Assembly (NCBI GenBank): GCA_963580285.1
Contig: OY757026.1
Span: 82,682,651 to 82,746,650 of the forward strand
From: Lucinisca nassula
Taxonomy: Eukaryota > Mollusca > Bivalvia > Lucinida > Lucinidae
Reading direction: 5' to 3'
DNA length: 64,000 bases
Shown here: positions 43,766 to 54,652 of the stretch, piece by piece
Position numbering within the stretch: the first letter of the stretch is position 1
How the letters are laid out: each line of letters opens with the position of its first letter
Translations under genes and position numbers: made by a program
The notes under the pieces: generated by a model
Seen by the model: the letters and a program-made list of their open reading frames with translations, nothing else
What the model was told of the DNA's origin: nothing
The model's database searches: none

Positions 43766-44835
43766 TCTTAAGCTACGATGCTGAATTGCAATCACGTTGT
43801 TTCGGCTTTGAAACAAAGTTAACGATGTTCCAGCGTTGATACAGCGACGAGTCGACGTTATTTTTGTGCGTGTTACATTGCCAGGCAGGAATGAGTCAAG
43901 TCACGAGTTGCATGTTCAGTGTTTATAAACTGTCGTTAGGATAGTGCGATGTTGAGTGGTATTCTCTTTTGTGCAGTTGGGCTCCTAAGCCCCCATTCCC
44001 TCCCACACCCCTGAAATTTATTCAAAATACGGGTTGTTCGATTTGCTGTGGTTAGACCGTTGTTTCAAATCATGAAGCCTAATTGGGGATCACTTTAATA
44101 TCTTTACGATTCATTATAAAATTAAAGATATGTTGTGTATTCGCATTAGACTCGCCTTATTGCGGCGATCCTTATGGGTACACACAGCATCGTTTTACAG
44201 AAAAAATAAGAAAAGTGTTTCTAAAGTGTCCAGATATATGGAAATCTGGCGGGTTTGGATGAATTCTTTAGGAAATCGAGAACGAGTTTTGAACTATTCA
44301 TGGGACACGAGCTACCACTGTTCGGGTTTCGGGATTTCACTGTATTCCATCATGGGGTCGGGGTATATCAGGATCATATACAGACCAGCTAACGGTAAAC
44401 ACCCATTTGTTTGTTTCACTGAGAAAACGAACAACGCGAAATTGGTTATTTTCTCCGCGAAACCGCGAGTAAAAATAAAATGAGCGAGAAATTTCTCGCT
44501 GAAATGTCTCCCGGTTTTGCGGAAAAACTTCGCGGAGATTCTCGGCGAAAATTTGACCGATTGCTTTCATTGAAAATGAATTACCCGCGTATCGCGGAGA
44601 AAAAAACAACAACTGGGCTTACATGAAAGTAAACGTCAAATTTTCGGCTCATTATTATTTCTTCGTTTCTTTGGCATTGTCTTTGTTAACGAAGGCATAT
44701 GGTAGTTATTGTTAAATGATAATCAAATATTCTTTCAAAGTACACAGTTACAGTTTAGTGATATATTTCTCCCTTGCATAATCCATTTTTAAAAGTCTCG
44801 AGACAACTTTTATTCACATCACGAAAACACGCCTA
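43766..44835. other. Unassigned host-like DNA
   Basis: Longer frames here (for example 44130-44483) show no recognisable motif. CGCGGAGAAA-like phrases recur in both orientations around 44455-44610, forming a loose inverted repeat. No RNA gene seen. Confidence 0.4.
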
Positions 44836-44990
44836 TTTATTTGTTACCCCCTTAAACCCCATTTTTAACTGGGTTTACAGGGGTATACATTATTTATCTA
44901 ATTTCTGCTTACATAGATTGTGGGTACCCGTAAGATCCGCCTCACCGAGTCCTTTTAAAGAGTACCCGCAACCTTGAGCAGAAATATGAA
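44836..44990 (-). repeat. Dispersed repeat, inverted relative of 36699-36900
   Basis: Partner of the copy at 36699; ends with GGCGGATC and the GGGTACTC phrase in inverse. Confidence 0.7.
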
Positions 44991-45139
44991 AAAAGGTCAG
45001 AATTTTAAACCGAAACTTCTCCGCTTTAAGTGGTAAAATTTTCAATATATTTGAATACTAGGCAAGTTTTCATAATGAGTCCTACACGTAGGTTATTAAC
45101 ACCATAATGATGTGTGGCATTTACCAAAAGCTCACCGAT

Positions 45140-45350
45140 CTGCACACGAGTACTGGTAAACCGCTTAGAGGATCTAAGCCTGCCCTAGGCAAAGGGGAGT
45201 GAGTCGGACCATCCATGCCAATAAACCCTATTGGTTTCATTGGACGGCAAGGCTTGAGACGTCATTTCATCTCAGTGTCAAGTAGAAGTCCAACAAAATT
45301 GGAAGCGACGTCTCCAAACTGACCTTTATAGTGTTGACGGGGACGTTTAA
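45140..45350 (-). repeat. Dispersed repeat, inverted relative of 34431-34640
   Basis: Includes GACGGGGACGTTTAACCC followed by a CAAA-rich stretch, which looks like the tail of a short retroelement. Confidence 0.75.
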
Positions 45351-45544
45351 CCCAAAAGCAAACAAAAAACAAACCAAAAACTCAGATTCGCCTCAATTAT
45401 TAATGATTACAAACTGTCAGATTGGTACAGCAAGTTGTGCTTCGAATGCAATGTTAGTGACTAGTTTACGAGGAACACAATAATTCCACCGCAGGCTAGG
45501 TCTATGTCGCCATGCTGGCGATTTATTTATGTTGTTGTTTGTTA

Positions 45545-45765
45545 CTTACTGTGTGTATCACTTGTGTCTTTTAATTTTGGATGGCCATATGGCCATTTTG
45601 TGGGAAAGTAACTGTCCATATGGCCTTCCTTTGTTTAGGTTTCCATTATGGTCTGGTCGCTTAATGTTTGTATTTCTTTCCCTTTGGTGTCTTTTATGGA
45701 TGGAGTAAGTTAATTGTATCAATTCCTGATCTTTGTTTTACTTCTACTTTTCATACAGGCGCGTG
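45545..45765 (+). repeat. Third 3' tail of the Penelope-like family
   Basis: Diverged copy (GCCATTTTGTGGGAAAGTAACTG shortened, then CAATTCCTGATCTTTG). It ends about 25 bp before the target duplication of copy C. Confidence 0.7.
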
Positions 45766-45787
45766 AAAAAGGAAATGCTACTTTGCA

Positions 45788-45793
45788 TTCGCA
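45788..45793. repeat. 6-bp target duplication of copy C, left (TTCGCA)
   Basis: Repeated at 60703-60708 just outside the opposite terminus. Confidence 0.93.
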
Positions 45794-46030
45794 AGTAGTA
45801 GAGGGTTTGGGCGAGTTTAGCTTTTAAAAACAAATTTTTAGCTTCTTCAGACCACCCTAAAAAAATAGCTGCTCCAGACCACCCCCTAAAAAAATTTTTT
45901 TACCTCCTCCCCAAAAACACCCACTATAGGGGCCCCTCGAAAAATTCTTAAAACTCAGTAATCTGTAATTCTTGTTCATAGAAACTACCTTTGATTTCTT
46001 CGCCTTTTAAATCATTTATTTTATAAGTAA
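45794..46030. repeat. Terminal inverted repeat, left (copy C)
   Basis: Inverted match to 60419-60702, about 45 bp shorter because the right end has an extra GGTGGTCTGRAGAAG unit. It reaches into the integrase 3' end. Confidence 0.9.
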
Positions 46031-46908
46031 CAGGATCTGTATTTAAAACTTCTTCAATTACAAATATTTCTCTTGTCCAACGAGTTGTATAACCCTTTTC
46101 AAATTTACCTTTCTTTTTTGCTATTCTTACTCTATCTCCAACTTTGAATTTAGCCTTTTTAGTTTTTTTCCATTTTTTCTGGATATAAATTTTCAAACAC
46201 TGTTAATTCATTTTCTACTTTACTCGCTTCAACAGGTGTCATTTTAATAGAAGAATGTACTGTATTATTATAATTTTCAACTAATTTATCTAATATATCA
46301 TAATATTTAGTAGTTTCATTTGCAGTAAAATATTTATACATATGTTGTTTCATTGTTCCTATCCAGCGTTCTACTACACTAGATTTTTCTTCATTCTCAG
46401 TTGAATATAACTCTATTTCATTTGTTTTTAACAATTCTTTCACTTGTCGATTATAAAGTTCAGATCCTTTATCTGACCAAATATACATCGGTTTCCTTTC
46501 TTTGAATAATGTTTTAAATGCTTCACTTACTGTTACTCCTGTTTTATTTTTCAATGGAACTAACCAACCATATTTACTAAAAACATCTATAACTGCTAAT
46601 AAATATTTATAGTGTTTATTTTGTTTTGAATATTGTTGCATATCTATCAAATTAACAGCCCCTGTTTGATCTATTGAATGAACATAAACACGCCTTTTAG
46701 CAAAAGATCTTATAACTCTATGATGTAATTCATCTGCTAATTTATTTGTTATTTTTTCTCTATCGGATATAAATCTATTTTTGTTAGATCCACACTCTGA
46801 ACATATACCTTTTAACATTTGTCTATTATTAGTTGTTGTTACTTGTTTCACTGAATCATTTTCAGTATGCTTTTTACAACGTAAACAATAAATTTTTGGA
46901 TGCTCCAT
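45948..46908 (-). pseudogene. DDE integrase (copy C, frameshift and lost catalytic Asp)
   Basis: Very similar to copy B's integrase. The first catalytic Asp (AVDL in B) is Asn here (GAVNLIDMQ), which should abolish strand transfer. A shift in a T/A-rich run near 46180 separates the core from the C-terminal KFKVGDRVRI domain. Asp in WSDKGSE and Glu in VVERW remain. I start at ATG 46908 as in copy B; the upstream extension lacks similarity. Confidence 0.9.
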
Positions 46909-46940
46909 TTTTAATATAATTAAAATTATTTTTATATAAA

Positions 46941-47165
46941 ATGAGTGAAGGAAAAGTTTGTAAATATTGTTCAACATTTAAACCGTTTAATTCATTTACA
47001 AAAGAGAAAACGTGCCCAGATGGACATAGAGGAAAATGTAAAGATTGTGACAGAGAACGAAAACGATTACATTATCAAAATAATAAAGAAAAATATAAAA
47101 TGGCATTTCAAGATTTTATTTCTCGCAATCCTGATTATTTTAAATATTACGTTAGACATGATTAA
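46941..47165 (+). CDS. 74-residue zinc-ribbon protein, endonuclease VII/HNH-like start (copy C only)
   Basis: Two CxxC pairs (CKYC near residue 7 and CKDC near residue 35) enclose KPFNSFTKEKTCPDGHRGK. This spacing resembles the zinc-binding start of phage endonuclease VII-like HNH proteins, but the catalytic half is missing. Divergent from the integrase by 32 bp, with TATATAAAATG at the start. It is absent from copies A and B as far as visible, so it accompanies the C-type polymerase. Confidence 0.65.
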   Translation: MSEGKVCKYCSTFKPFNSFTKEKTCPDGHRGKCKDCDRERKRLHYQNNKEKYKMAFQDFISRNPDYFKYYVRHD

Positions 47166-47182
47166 ATTTGTATTCTAATAAA

Positions 47183-50100
47183 ATGGCAAGAAATAAATCC
47201 AAAGTATTTAAAAATGTTATTAATGAAACTATTATTGATGACATAGACGAAGATGATATAACGGCTTATGTTAATAAATTAAAAGATAAAATTAAAATAC
47301 AATCATATCCCATTAAAGTGAAGATAATAATTACTTCTGAATTCAATACCCCATTAGCATTTGATATAATAGAAAGTCATTACTCTCATCCTGTTCAAGT
47401 TATTAAATCAAATAATAATGTAGATGGATTTTATAATAAACTAAAAGATAAATTCGAAGCATGGCTTGATAAGTATCAAGAAAGAGGTTCTGGTTTTGTT
47501 TTTAGAAATATTAAAAGTGTAGAAGTAAAAACATATAAATATGATTATCAGAGAGCTTCATCTTATAGTTTAAATCACATAATATTATCAATGCTAAAAA
47601 CACAAAAGATAACAAATGTTTCTTGTGGTCAAAATTATCTAAATTATATCCTGCAGATAATAATAAAGAGAGAGTAACTAAATATCATCCCTATGAGAAT
47701 GAAATTAATATGACCAATATTGAATATCCTGTATTAATAAAAGATATCCCAAAAGTAGAAAAACAAAATAATTTAACTATAAATGTTTTTGCATTAGAAA
47801 ATCCAACGAATAAACAATCTATTTATCCAGTTTATATTTCAAATATGAAAAGTGAAAATATAATTGATCTTTTATATATAGAAGAAAATGAAAACACACA
47901 CTATTGTTTAATCAAAGATCTAGATAGTTTTCTATGTGATAAAAATAGACATAAACAACACACATGTAGAAACTGTTTACAAGGTTTTCGAAGACTAGAA
48001 ACATTAGAAAAACATAAAGAGATATGTCTAGATCATGACTATTGTAAAGTTAATATGCCAAAGAAAGATACTATTCTTAAGTTTAAAAATCATCATTTCA
48101 AAAATAGATTACCATTTGTTATCTATTCAGATTTTGAATCAAATAATATCCCTTTATCAACTTCTCAACCTGATTCAGGTAGATCATATGTTAATCCAAT
48201 AAGAAAACAAACAGTTAATAGTTATGGTATTTATGTTCAGTCTGACTATCCAGAAATTTATAAACCACAATACTTTTCTTATGTTGGTGATGATGCAGCA
48301 AAGAAATATGTAGAAAAAATAATAAAAATTTTTAAGAAAATAAATTATAATATTAGTCTTAATGAAAAGAAAGAACCAATTTTAACTGAACAACAAGAAA
48401 AAGAATTTCAAGAGTCAACAGAATGTTATATATGTGGAAAGGAATTCGAAGAGGAAAACAAAGTAAGAGAACATAATCATCTTTCTGGTAAATATAGAGG
48501 AGCAGCTTGTCAATCATGTAACACAAAAGAAGGTAAAACAACAAAGCTAATACCTGTTTTCTTTCATAACGGCTCAAACTATGATTTCCACTTTTTAATA
48601 GAGGAGCTAATGAAATATGAAGATGATTATAACAAAGTAAAACTTCTATCCAAAAATTCAGAAAATTATATTTCTATAGATTACGGTTCAAATTATAAAA
48701 AACTAAGATTTTTAGATTCATATAGGTTTACGTTAAAAAGTTTATCAAGTATTGCAGAATCAACAGATGACTTTCCTATTTTAAAACAAGAATTTAATAA
48801 TAATATTTCTTTACTAAAACAAAAAGGATATTATCCTTATGAATACATTGATTCAATAGAAAGATTAAACGAAAAACAATTACCTCCTATAGATAAATTT
48901 TATTCTACTCTAACACAAAAAACAATTACAGATGAAGAATATGAACATGCACAAAAAGTATGGAAAGTTTACGAGTGTGAATCGTTTTTAGATTATCACA
49001 ATCTTTATTTAAAAACAGATGTTTTAATACTAGCAGATGTCTTTGAGAACTATAGAAACTTTTTTTTAAAACATCATGAAATAGATCCATGTTATTGTTA
49101 TTCTGCACCAGGATTAACTTGGCAATGTGGTTTAAAATATACAAAAATAGAATTAGAACTTTTAACTGATTATGAAATGTTATTGATGATTGAAAATTGT
49201 ATTAGAGGAGGGTTTTCAGGAGTTTTAGGGCCTAGACATGTTAAGGCTTATAATAAATATGCACCTAACTATATTGATGGAGATATTAGAATAATAGACA
49301 AAAATGAAATGAAACAATGTTTGGAAGACTTAAAAAATGGTAAAAATTTAAATGATTTTTTAACAGAAAAAAATATTTATTGTATCTTGATGCCAATAAT
49401 TTATACGGTTGGGCAATGTCCAAGAAATTACCAACCAGCGATTTTAAATGGGAAAGTGACCAAGAATATTATTTAAATATTCCAGAGGGAAGGGGTTGTA
49501 TAATAGAGTGTGATTTGGAGTATCCCAATGATTGTAAATTTAAAACAATGAAATATCCATTAGCTCCTGAGAAAATGAAAATAAAAGAAGAAGACTTATC
49601 AGATTACCAGAGAAAATTATTAGGAGATAAACCATTAAGTAAAGAAGAAAAATTACTATTAACATTATAGAATAAAAATAAATACGTTGTTCATTATAGT
49701 ATTCTAAAAAAATATATTAAATTAGGAATGAAAGTAAAAAAAGTATACAGAACAATATCATTTGAAGAAAGTGATTGGTTAAAGAAGTATATTAATTTTA
49801 ATACTGAACAAAGAACAAAATCTAAATCTAATTTTGAAAAAGACCTCTGGAAACTAATGAATAATAGTTTCTATGGAAAAACATTAGAAAACATAAGAGG
49901 AAGAAGCGAAATTAAATTAACAACGAGTAAAGAAGAAGTAAAGAAATACATAAGCAAACCTAATTTTAAAGATTCAATAATTTTTAATGAAAACTTTGTT
50001 GCAATTGTAAATAATGTTACTTCTGTTAAATTTGATAAACCTATTTATTTAGGACAAGTTGTATTAGATTACAGTAAATTATTAATGTATCAATTTTATT

Positions 50101-51091
50101 TAAGAAATAGATCAGCTCTAACTGTGATTTGTTGTGTAATAAATCACAGTTTGGAGGTCAGTTGTAAAGTAGACAAATCACAAGCGCGTAGCGCGCGTGA
50201 TTTGTCTACTTACAACTGACCGACAAACTGTGATTTATTACACAACAAATCACTGGCTAGAGCTGATCTATTTCGATTCTAACAGGCTGAAAATCGGCAA
50301 TAATGTTATTGTTTCCTTCAAAATCTCACAACGTTTCGCCATTGTAAGAAGAAATCCCGCTAAAATTATCGACTGAAACCCATGCATTTATATCCTTTTC
50401 TAACGTTTTCGATGCGAGAAAATGACGTTACACCGTCTAACGTCTAGTGACGTCATAAATTTGCAGTTTTTAATGACGTCACACGTCACGCTCTTCCGAG
50501 CTGTGATTTGTTGCAGAATAAAACACAGTTATTTTGCATTGCCTATATAGGCGCGCTGTGTTAGAATATAATATAGTTAATGAATTATGGCCAAAAAATG
50601 AAATAGTTGTTTCAGACACCGACGCATTGTTATGAATATAACCACAAAAGATATTTATGAAGATATGAAAAAAATAAAAGACGAACTTGATACATCAGAC
50701 TATCCGGAGGATCATGATCTTCATTCAACTGATAATAAAAAGGTAATAGGGAAGTTTAAAGATGAATTAAATGGTAAAATTATGAATGAAATAGTTTTTC
50801 TGAGAAGTAAAGCATATTCTTTTACATTAAGTGATTTCAGTGAAGAAAAAAAATTGGGAGGTATTAGTAAAGTGACTATTAAAAATATATAAAATTTAAT
50901 GGTTATAAAGAATGTTTATTCAACAATGAAACAAAAATGAATAAGATGTACACATTAAATTCTGACAAACATAATATGTTTTTAAATGAAATAAATAAAA
51001 TTTCTTTATCTCCTTTCGATGATAAAAGATATATTTGTGATGATGGAATAAATAGACAACCTTATGGTATTAATTCTTTGTATTTTATTTA
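47183..51091 (+). pseudogene. DNA polymerase B with endonuclease VII-like zinc insert (copy C, dead)
   Basis: A different polymerase type from copies A and B. Order: N-terminal domain (47183 onwards), C2H2 finger (CRNCLQGFRRLETLEKHKEIC), exonuclease I (YSDFESN), an inserted CYICGK...GKYRGAACQSCN endonuclease VII-like module, exonuclease II/III (HNGSNYDFHFL, YLKTDVLILADVF), motif A (YLDANNLYGW), motif B (LMNNSFYGKTLEN) and a damaged motif C (VSDTDALL followed by TGA). Frameshifts occur near 47630, 49370 and 50630, with TAG at 49668-49670. A ~470-bp element is inserted at 50104. I start at ATG 47183, since the upstream codon is TTG. Confidence 0.88.
50104..50570. mobile_element. MITE-like insertion in the polymerase gene, with a 171-bp palindrome
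   Basis: The polymerase reading stops after LLMYQFY and resumes with NELWPKNEIV near 50580. The insertion opens with a near-perfect 171-bp inverted repeat (50104-50274; arms ~82 bp, centre near GCGCGTAGCGCGCG). Two CRE-like TGACGTCA palindromes lie at 50448-50455 and 50474-50481. No ORF. The target duplication is not clear, so the exact ends are approximate. Confidence 0.7.
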
Positions 51092-51508
51092 ATTTAATTT
51101 CCATGCAACAAATCCAGTTAATGCCATACCACCAACAACAAATGCAATCTCTCTATTTTTCTGGTCTTCTGATGGGGTATAATAATCACTCAACTTTGGT
51201 TCAGAAGGTAATGCCTGTAAATCTTTACCTGTAATATAATAATATTGTTTCATTGCTTGGTCAACATCTTCGTATGTTTGTTCTGCATGATGTTCTTTTT
51301 GTAATTGTTTATTAAGAAAATCTAATCTTTGTGTTCTTTCTCTACTCCAGTTTACTTGTGCTGCTTCTAATTGTTCCATTGCCTTATCATGTCTTTCTCT
51401 CTCTTTATCTGCATCTTTTCCAATATGTGAAAACAAATAATTACTACCCGAAAAAGCAAAGGCATTTACTACTGCTCCACCAAGCATCATCACCACTGCA
51501 CTCGCCAT
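51089..51508 (-). CDS. 139-residue two-anchor coiled-coil protein (copy C, intact)
   Basis: Hydrophobic residues 1-25 (MLGGAVVNAFAFSGSNYLF), charged helix about 30-90 (DKERERHDKAMEQLEAAQ), PSEDQK block near 113, and a hydrophobic C-terminus (IAFVVGGMALTGFVAW). It may form a membrane-embedded hairpin with a rod outside. The stop overlaps the polymerase end. Related proteins occur widely in cnidarian and mollusc elements of this type as far as I recall; function unknown. Confidence 0.76.
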   Translation of the reverse strand: MASAVVMMLGGAVVNAFAFSGSNYLFSHIGKDADKERERHDKAMEQLEAAQVNWSRERTQRLDFLNKQLQKEHHAEQTYEDVDQAMKQYYYITGKDLQALPSEPKLSDYYTPSEDQKNREIAFVVGGMALTGFVAWKLN

Positions 51509-51511
51509 TTT

Positions 51512-51748
51512 TTACTTCATAATATCAGCTGGAATAATTCCTTGTTTAACTAACATATCTCTCGTCGCCATTGCGAGTAATATATCAATAGATAACATAC
51601 CAATATCCGCCATATTAAAATCTACTTTTTGTGGTTGTCTTCTCAATAGTTTTCTTCCTAATTCTGCATATCCAACCGTTAATAGTGTTTCCACTCCGGC
51701 ATGATATAACATGTTTACTATTTGTTTTCCATCAATTTGTGTTGCCAT
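51512..51748 (-). CDS. 78-residue small protein (copy C, intact)
   Basis: Differs from copy B only at a few residues (for example RRQPQKVDF in place of TRQPPKVEF). Preservation of the frame in both young copies supports a real gene. Confidence 0.72.
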   Translation of the reverse strand: MATQIDGKQIVNMLYHAGVETLLTVGYAELGRKLLRRQPQKVDFNMADIGMLSIDILLAMATRDMLVKQGIIPADIMK

Positions 51749-51768
51749 TTTTTATAAGAATTTTTTGA

Positions 51769-52091
51769 TTACTTAAACTCAAATGGATCTATTTCTTTCT
51801 TTTCCTTTGGTGGTGGAATAGGTGCAGGTGTAACTTGTTTCTTATTATAAATATATAATCCCAATCCAACAACTACAATTGATATACATAATGGTATGTA
51901 ATTTTTGTATATATTTACACGTTGAACTTCTTTAACTTCATCATCATCTTTTGTTATAGATTTTAATTGTATGTTCTCTTTTTTCATTGCTTCCATTTCT
52001 TTTCTTTTTAATTCAGCTTTTAATCTTTTTGCTTCTGCACCTTTTTACCAGCAGATACTCTTTTTGGGTTTTTCGTTTTTATTTCACTCAT
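51769..52091 (-). pseudogene. 107-residue Lys-rich membrane protein (copy C, one-base deletion)
   Basis: The true start is ATG 52091 (MSEIKTKNPKRVSAGKK); a missing A near 52047 shifts the frame before the membrane part, which is open from 51996. Tail ends KEIDPFEFK as in B. Confidence 0.78.
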
Positions 52092-52097
52092 CTTTTT

Positions 52098-52661
52098 TTA
52101 AGTCAATATTTTCACCTTTTTTATCAGTAAAATAATATGTCTCGCTGTTGTTAACATTGCAGTAAAGGGTGCAAGATACATTCCATATCTATAATATAAT
52201 TCACAACATGTGCTAGTCAAAGCGTGATTGATAAAAGGGTCTTCCTCTAAGTCTTGTATTAATTTAGGTGGATTAACAACATTAAAATATTTTGACACAC
52301 CCATAACATATAAGTTAATAAAAGAATTACCCAATGTCTTAGTCATACTCGCTCCTAGTCTTGCTTCATATCTGCAGTATAGTTTGTTTATTTCTTCTGA
52401 TGTCATTGTATCAATGTCTGACATTTGTAAGTCTTTACCAAGATATTGTTTACTTCCTCCACCGGCAACAATGGCTGATAATCTTTCACGTTTTTTGTCT
52501 TCATGGTCATCTCTTTGTTCTGGTAACTCAACATTTTGTAACAATTCTTCGGCGTCCATTTTATATAATTTATTTTTAATTTTAAAATATTTAAATATTA
52601 TATATCCAACTATTGATAAGACTGCAGTGTTTTTTGTAATTGTTAGTATTTCCAATAGCAT
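52098..52661 (-). CDS. 202-residue-type membrane-anchored protein (copy C, altered C-terminus)
   Basis: Open for 187 codons from an internal ATG equivalent to codon 11 of copy B; the upstream ATG is out of frame by one base here. The last ~10 residues are changed by a frameshift near 52125. The anchor and the main conserved blocks are intact, so a near-complete product is possible. Confidence 0.7.
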   Translation of the reverse strand: MLLEILTITKNTAVLSIVGYIIFKYFKIKNKLYKMDAEELLQNVELPEQRDDHEDKKRERLSAIVAGGGSKQYLGKDLQMSDIDTMTSEEINKLYCRYEARLGASMTKTLGNSFINLYVMGVSKYFNVVNPPKLIQDLEEDPFINHALTSTCCELYYRYGMYLAPFTAMLTTARHIILLIKKVKILT

Positions 52662-52681
52662 TGCTTTTTTATTGCTTATTT

Positions 52682-52720
52682 TTTAAGCATTACTTAAGCA
52701 TTACTTAAGCATTACTTAAT
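52682..52720. repeat. GCATTACTTAA repeat array (copy C, three units)
   Basis: Shortest version of the array; it starts at the ATPase stop codon. Confidence 0.8.
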
Positions 52721-53348
52721 CAGCCACCCAATAATCAGTAGGTTGGTCGGTTTTCAAAATTAATTTACGATGTTTCTTTTTCTTTAATTCTTCCTTTATT
52801 CTTTGACGTTCTTCCAATGTAGGAATAACATCATTCTCTTTCAAACAATTTTCAAAACTATCTCTATCTTTTGTGTAGAACATACATAACCACTTTGTTT
52901 GTTCTCTTAAATCTTTCAAAACTGAATTGTATCTTTGCGATATAACCCATACCGATTGTTCTGCGTGTCTGCCTGAAAAAGCTAACTGTTACAGCATATC
53001 TTGTTTCTTTTTTATTTCCTTTGTTGAACTGCAATCATCAATGATATATAATGTTGATTTCCCAGCATATTGTTTAAAAAACGACCGTAATAGTTCTTGA
53101 AGTTTTTCTGTTCCATCTGACGTTATAGGATTTACGATTATAATATTTTTTGTTTTTGTTTTTTTAACATCACCAATCCAACTTCTGTTTTTGTATGCCA
53201 TGTTCCATTGAATGGTCGGACAAAGTATTACTATATATTGAAACACACCAGCATACTCTGATTCCAATAAATCTAAAACAAATTCAGTCTTTCCACAACC
53301 AGTTTGGCCACAAATAATTGCACTGTGTGGATATTTAGGTAGTTCCAT
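52716..53348 (-). pseudogene. A32/FtsK-like packaging ATPase (copy C, single nonsense codon)
   Basis: A 211-codon frame without indels, broken only by TAA at 52987-52989 (after KKKQDML). Walker A GQTGCGKT and Walker B LYIIDDC are intact, followed by QRYNSVLKDLREQTKW. It is the least damaged ATPase here and shows the full family length. Confidence 0.9.
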
Positions 53349-53357
53349 TTCTATTGT

Positions 53358-54623
53358 TTAATAATGAGCTTCTTTAAATCTTCCATCTTCAAAATTGATT
53401 TGTGCATCCTGTATTACAAACAGATAATCATTTATTGGTTCATTTCCTCCTGCTTCTTTCGTTATTTGTATTGTTATACCTTCTGAGGCATTTTCTATTC
53501 TTCTCCCAGAACCGTGAAGATTATTATCGTCCGTTGAACGTAAATCTAACCATAAAGCGTAATTAATCGTTAGATATTTTTCTAGCGTTGTATCAGTAAA
53601 ATTTGTATCTTTAATGACCATATTTGTTTCTTTGTTTCTTTTTGAATTTAGGGCAAAGAATTTATTTATTTCGTCCCACTGTTGGTACGATTTCATTCCT
53701 TGACTATATAGTTGATTCGGAATCCCTTCTATAGTCATTTCCACTTTTGTAATTTCTGGATTATAATATTCTTCTGTGCTGGTCCTTTCAGGATCTTCGA
53801 ATAGCATGAGAATTCCTTTCATGCTTCTTGCAGGAACATTTAGATTGATATTCCATAGTGTATCAGATTTATTCTTAGTTATTTTTCTATGCCTAAGTAT
53901 TCTATCGTATAAAATAACCATTTTGTTACTGACTTGCTGACTTATTTCTCTTGCTAATTCAGTATTAGAAACCATATCAAATTCCAAACAAATATTTTTG
54001 ATTGTATAAGTTGAAGTTGCATCTGCTGAATTAATAACTTTCATGTAATCATTGAATGTAAGTTCATATTCTAATCTATCCCCGAGGCCTGCTTGATAAA
54101 ATGGCGTATGGGTTTCCAATAATTCAAAATCAAGTGGGATGCAAAACCTGTTTCCATATGCTTTTGCGATGGCTTGATCTTCTTTATCCGCTGTTGCATT
54201 TTTTGCCCCCACTCTAAGTTTCAACATGTTTGGTTTGCCAAAGCCTTGGTATGCCATATTTACGCGTTCTGTAGGAGTCTTCCATAAATCAATATAACAA
54301 TGATAGATGTCACTATCATCAATGGACATAACTTCATTTCCACTTATTCTTATTGTTGTTTTCTTAATTATTGCTCTTCCTATGTTTGGGAATATAGTTG
54401 CATTTGCATCTTTAGAGTTTAGTTCAATTTCAAATGCTAATCTGACCGTTCCGGGAACAATAACATCATTACCACTTAGATTAGGAAATCTCACTAATAA
54501 CTGTTGATTTTGGTCAATAGTTGATGGATTATTGGTTATCACTACACTTTGGCGGATACCTCTCATACCACGTGGTTCTCTTATTTTTCTGTAAGGGTTT
54601 ACTTTGTTTCCATAGGACGACAT
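53358..54623 (-). CDS. Putative major capsid protein (copy C, intact)
   Basis: 421 residues, open throughout. It differs from copy B at only about ten positions (such as YGNKV for FGNKL near the start and NDYLF for NVYLF near the end), so B and C capsids diverged very recently or were kept similar by selection or recombination. Other notes as for copy B. Confidence 0.75.
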   Translation of the reverse strand: MSSYGNKVNPYRKIREPRGMRGIRQSVVITNNPSTIDQNQQLLVRFPNLSGNDVIVPGTVRLAFEIELNSKDANATIFPNIGRAIIKKTTIRISGNEVMSIDDSDIYHCYIDLWKTPTERVNMAYQGFGKPNMLKLRVGAKNATADKEDQAIAKAYGNRFCIPLDFELLETHTPFYQAGLGDRLEYELTFNDYMKVINSADATSTYTIKNICLEFDMVSNTELAREISQQVSNKMVILYDRILRHRKITKNKSDTLWNINLNVPARSMKGILMLFEDPERTSTEEYYNPEITKVEMTIEGIPNQLYSQGMKSYQQWDEINKFFALNSKRNKETNMVIKDTNFTDTTLEKYLTINYALWLDLRSTDDNNLHGSGRRIENASEGITIQITKEAGGNEPINDYLFVIQDAQINFEDGRFKEAHY

Positions 54624-54652
54624 TTTTTTAAGGAAAAATTTAATAGTTAAAA
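54624..54652. promoter_or_regulatory. 29-bp divergent start region (copy C)
   Basis: AT-only spacer, the inverse of the copy B spacer at 21262-21290 apart from small changes. Confidence 0.5.

Noticed and set aside
44130..44483. 117-residue ORF as a host gene
   Set aside because: No recognisable motif, an overlapping frame on the other strand and a surrounding loose inverted repeat.
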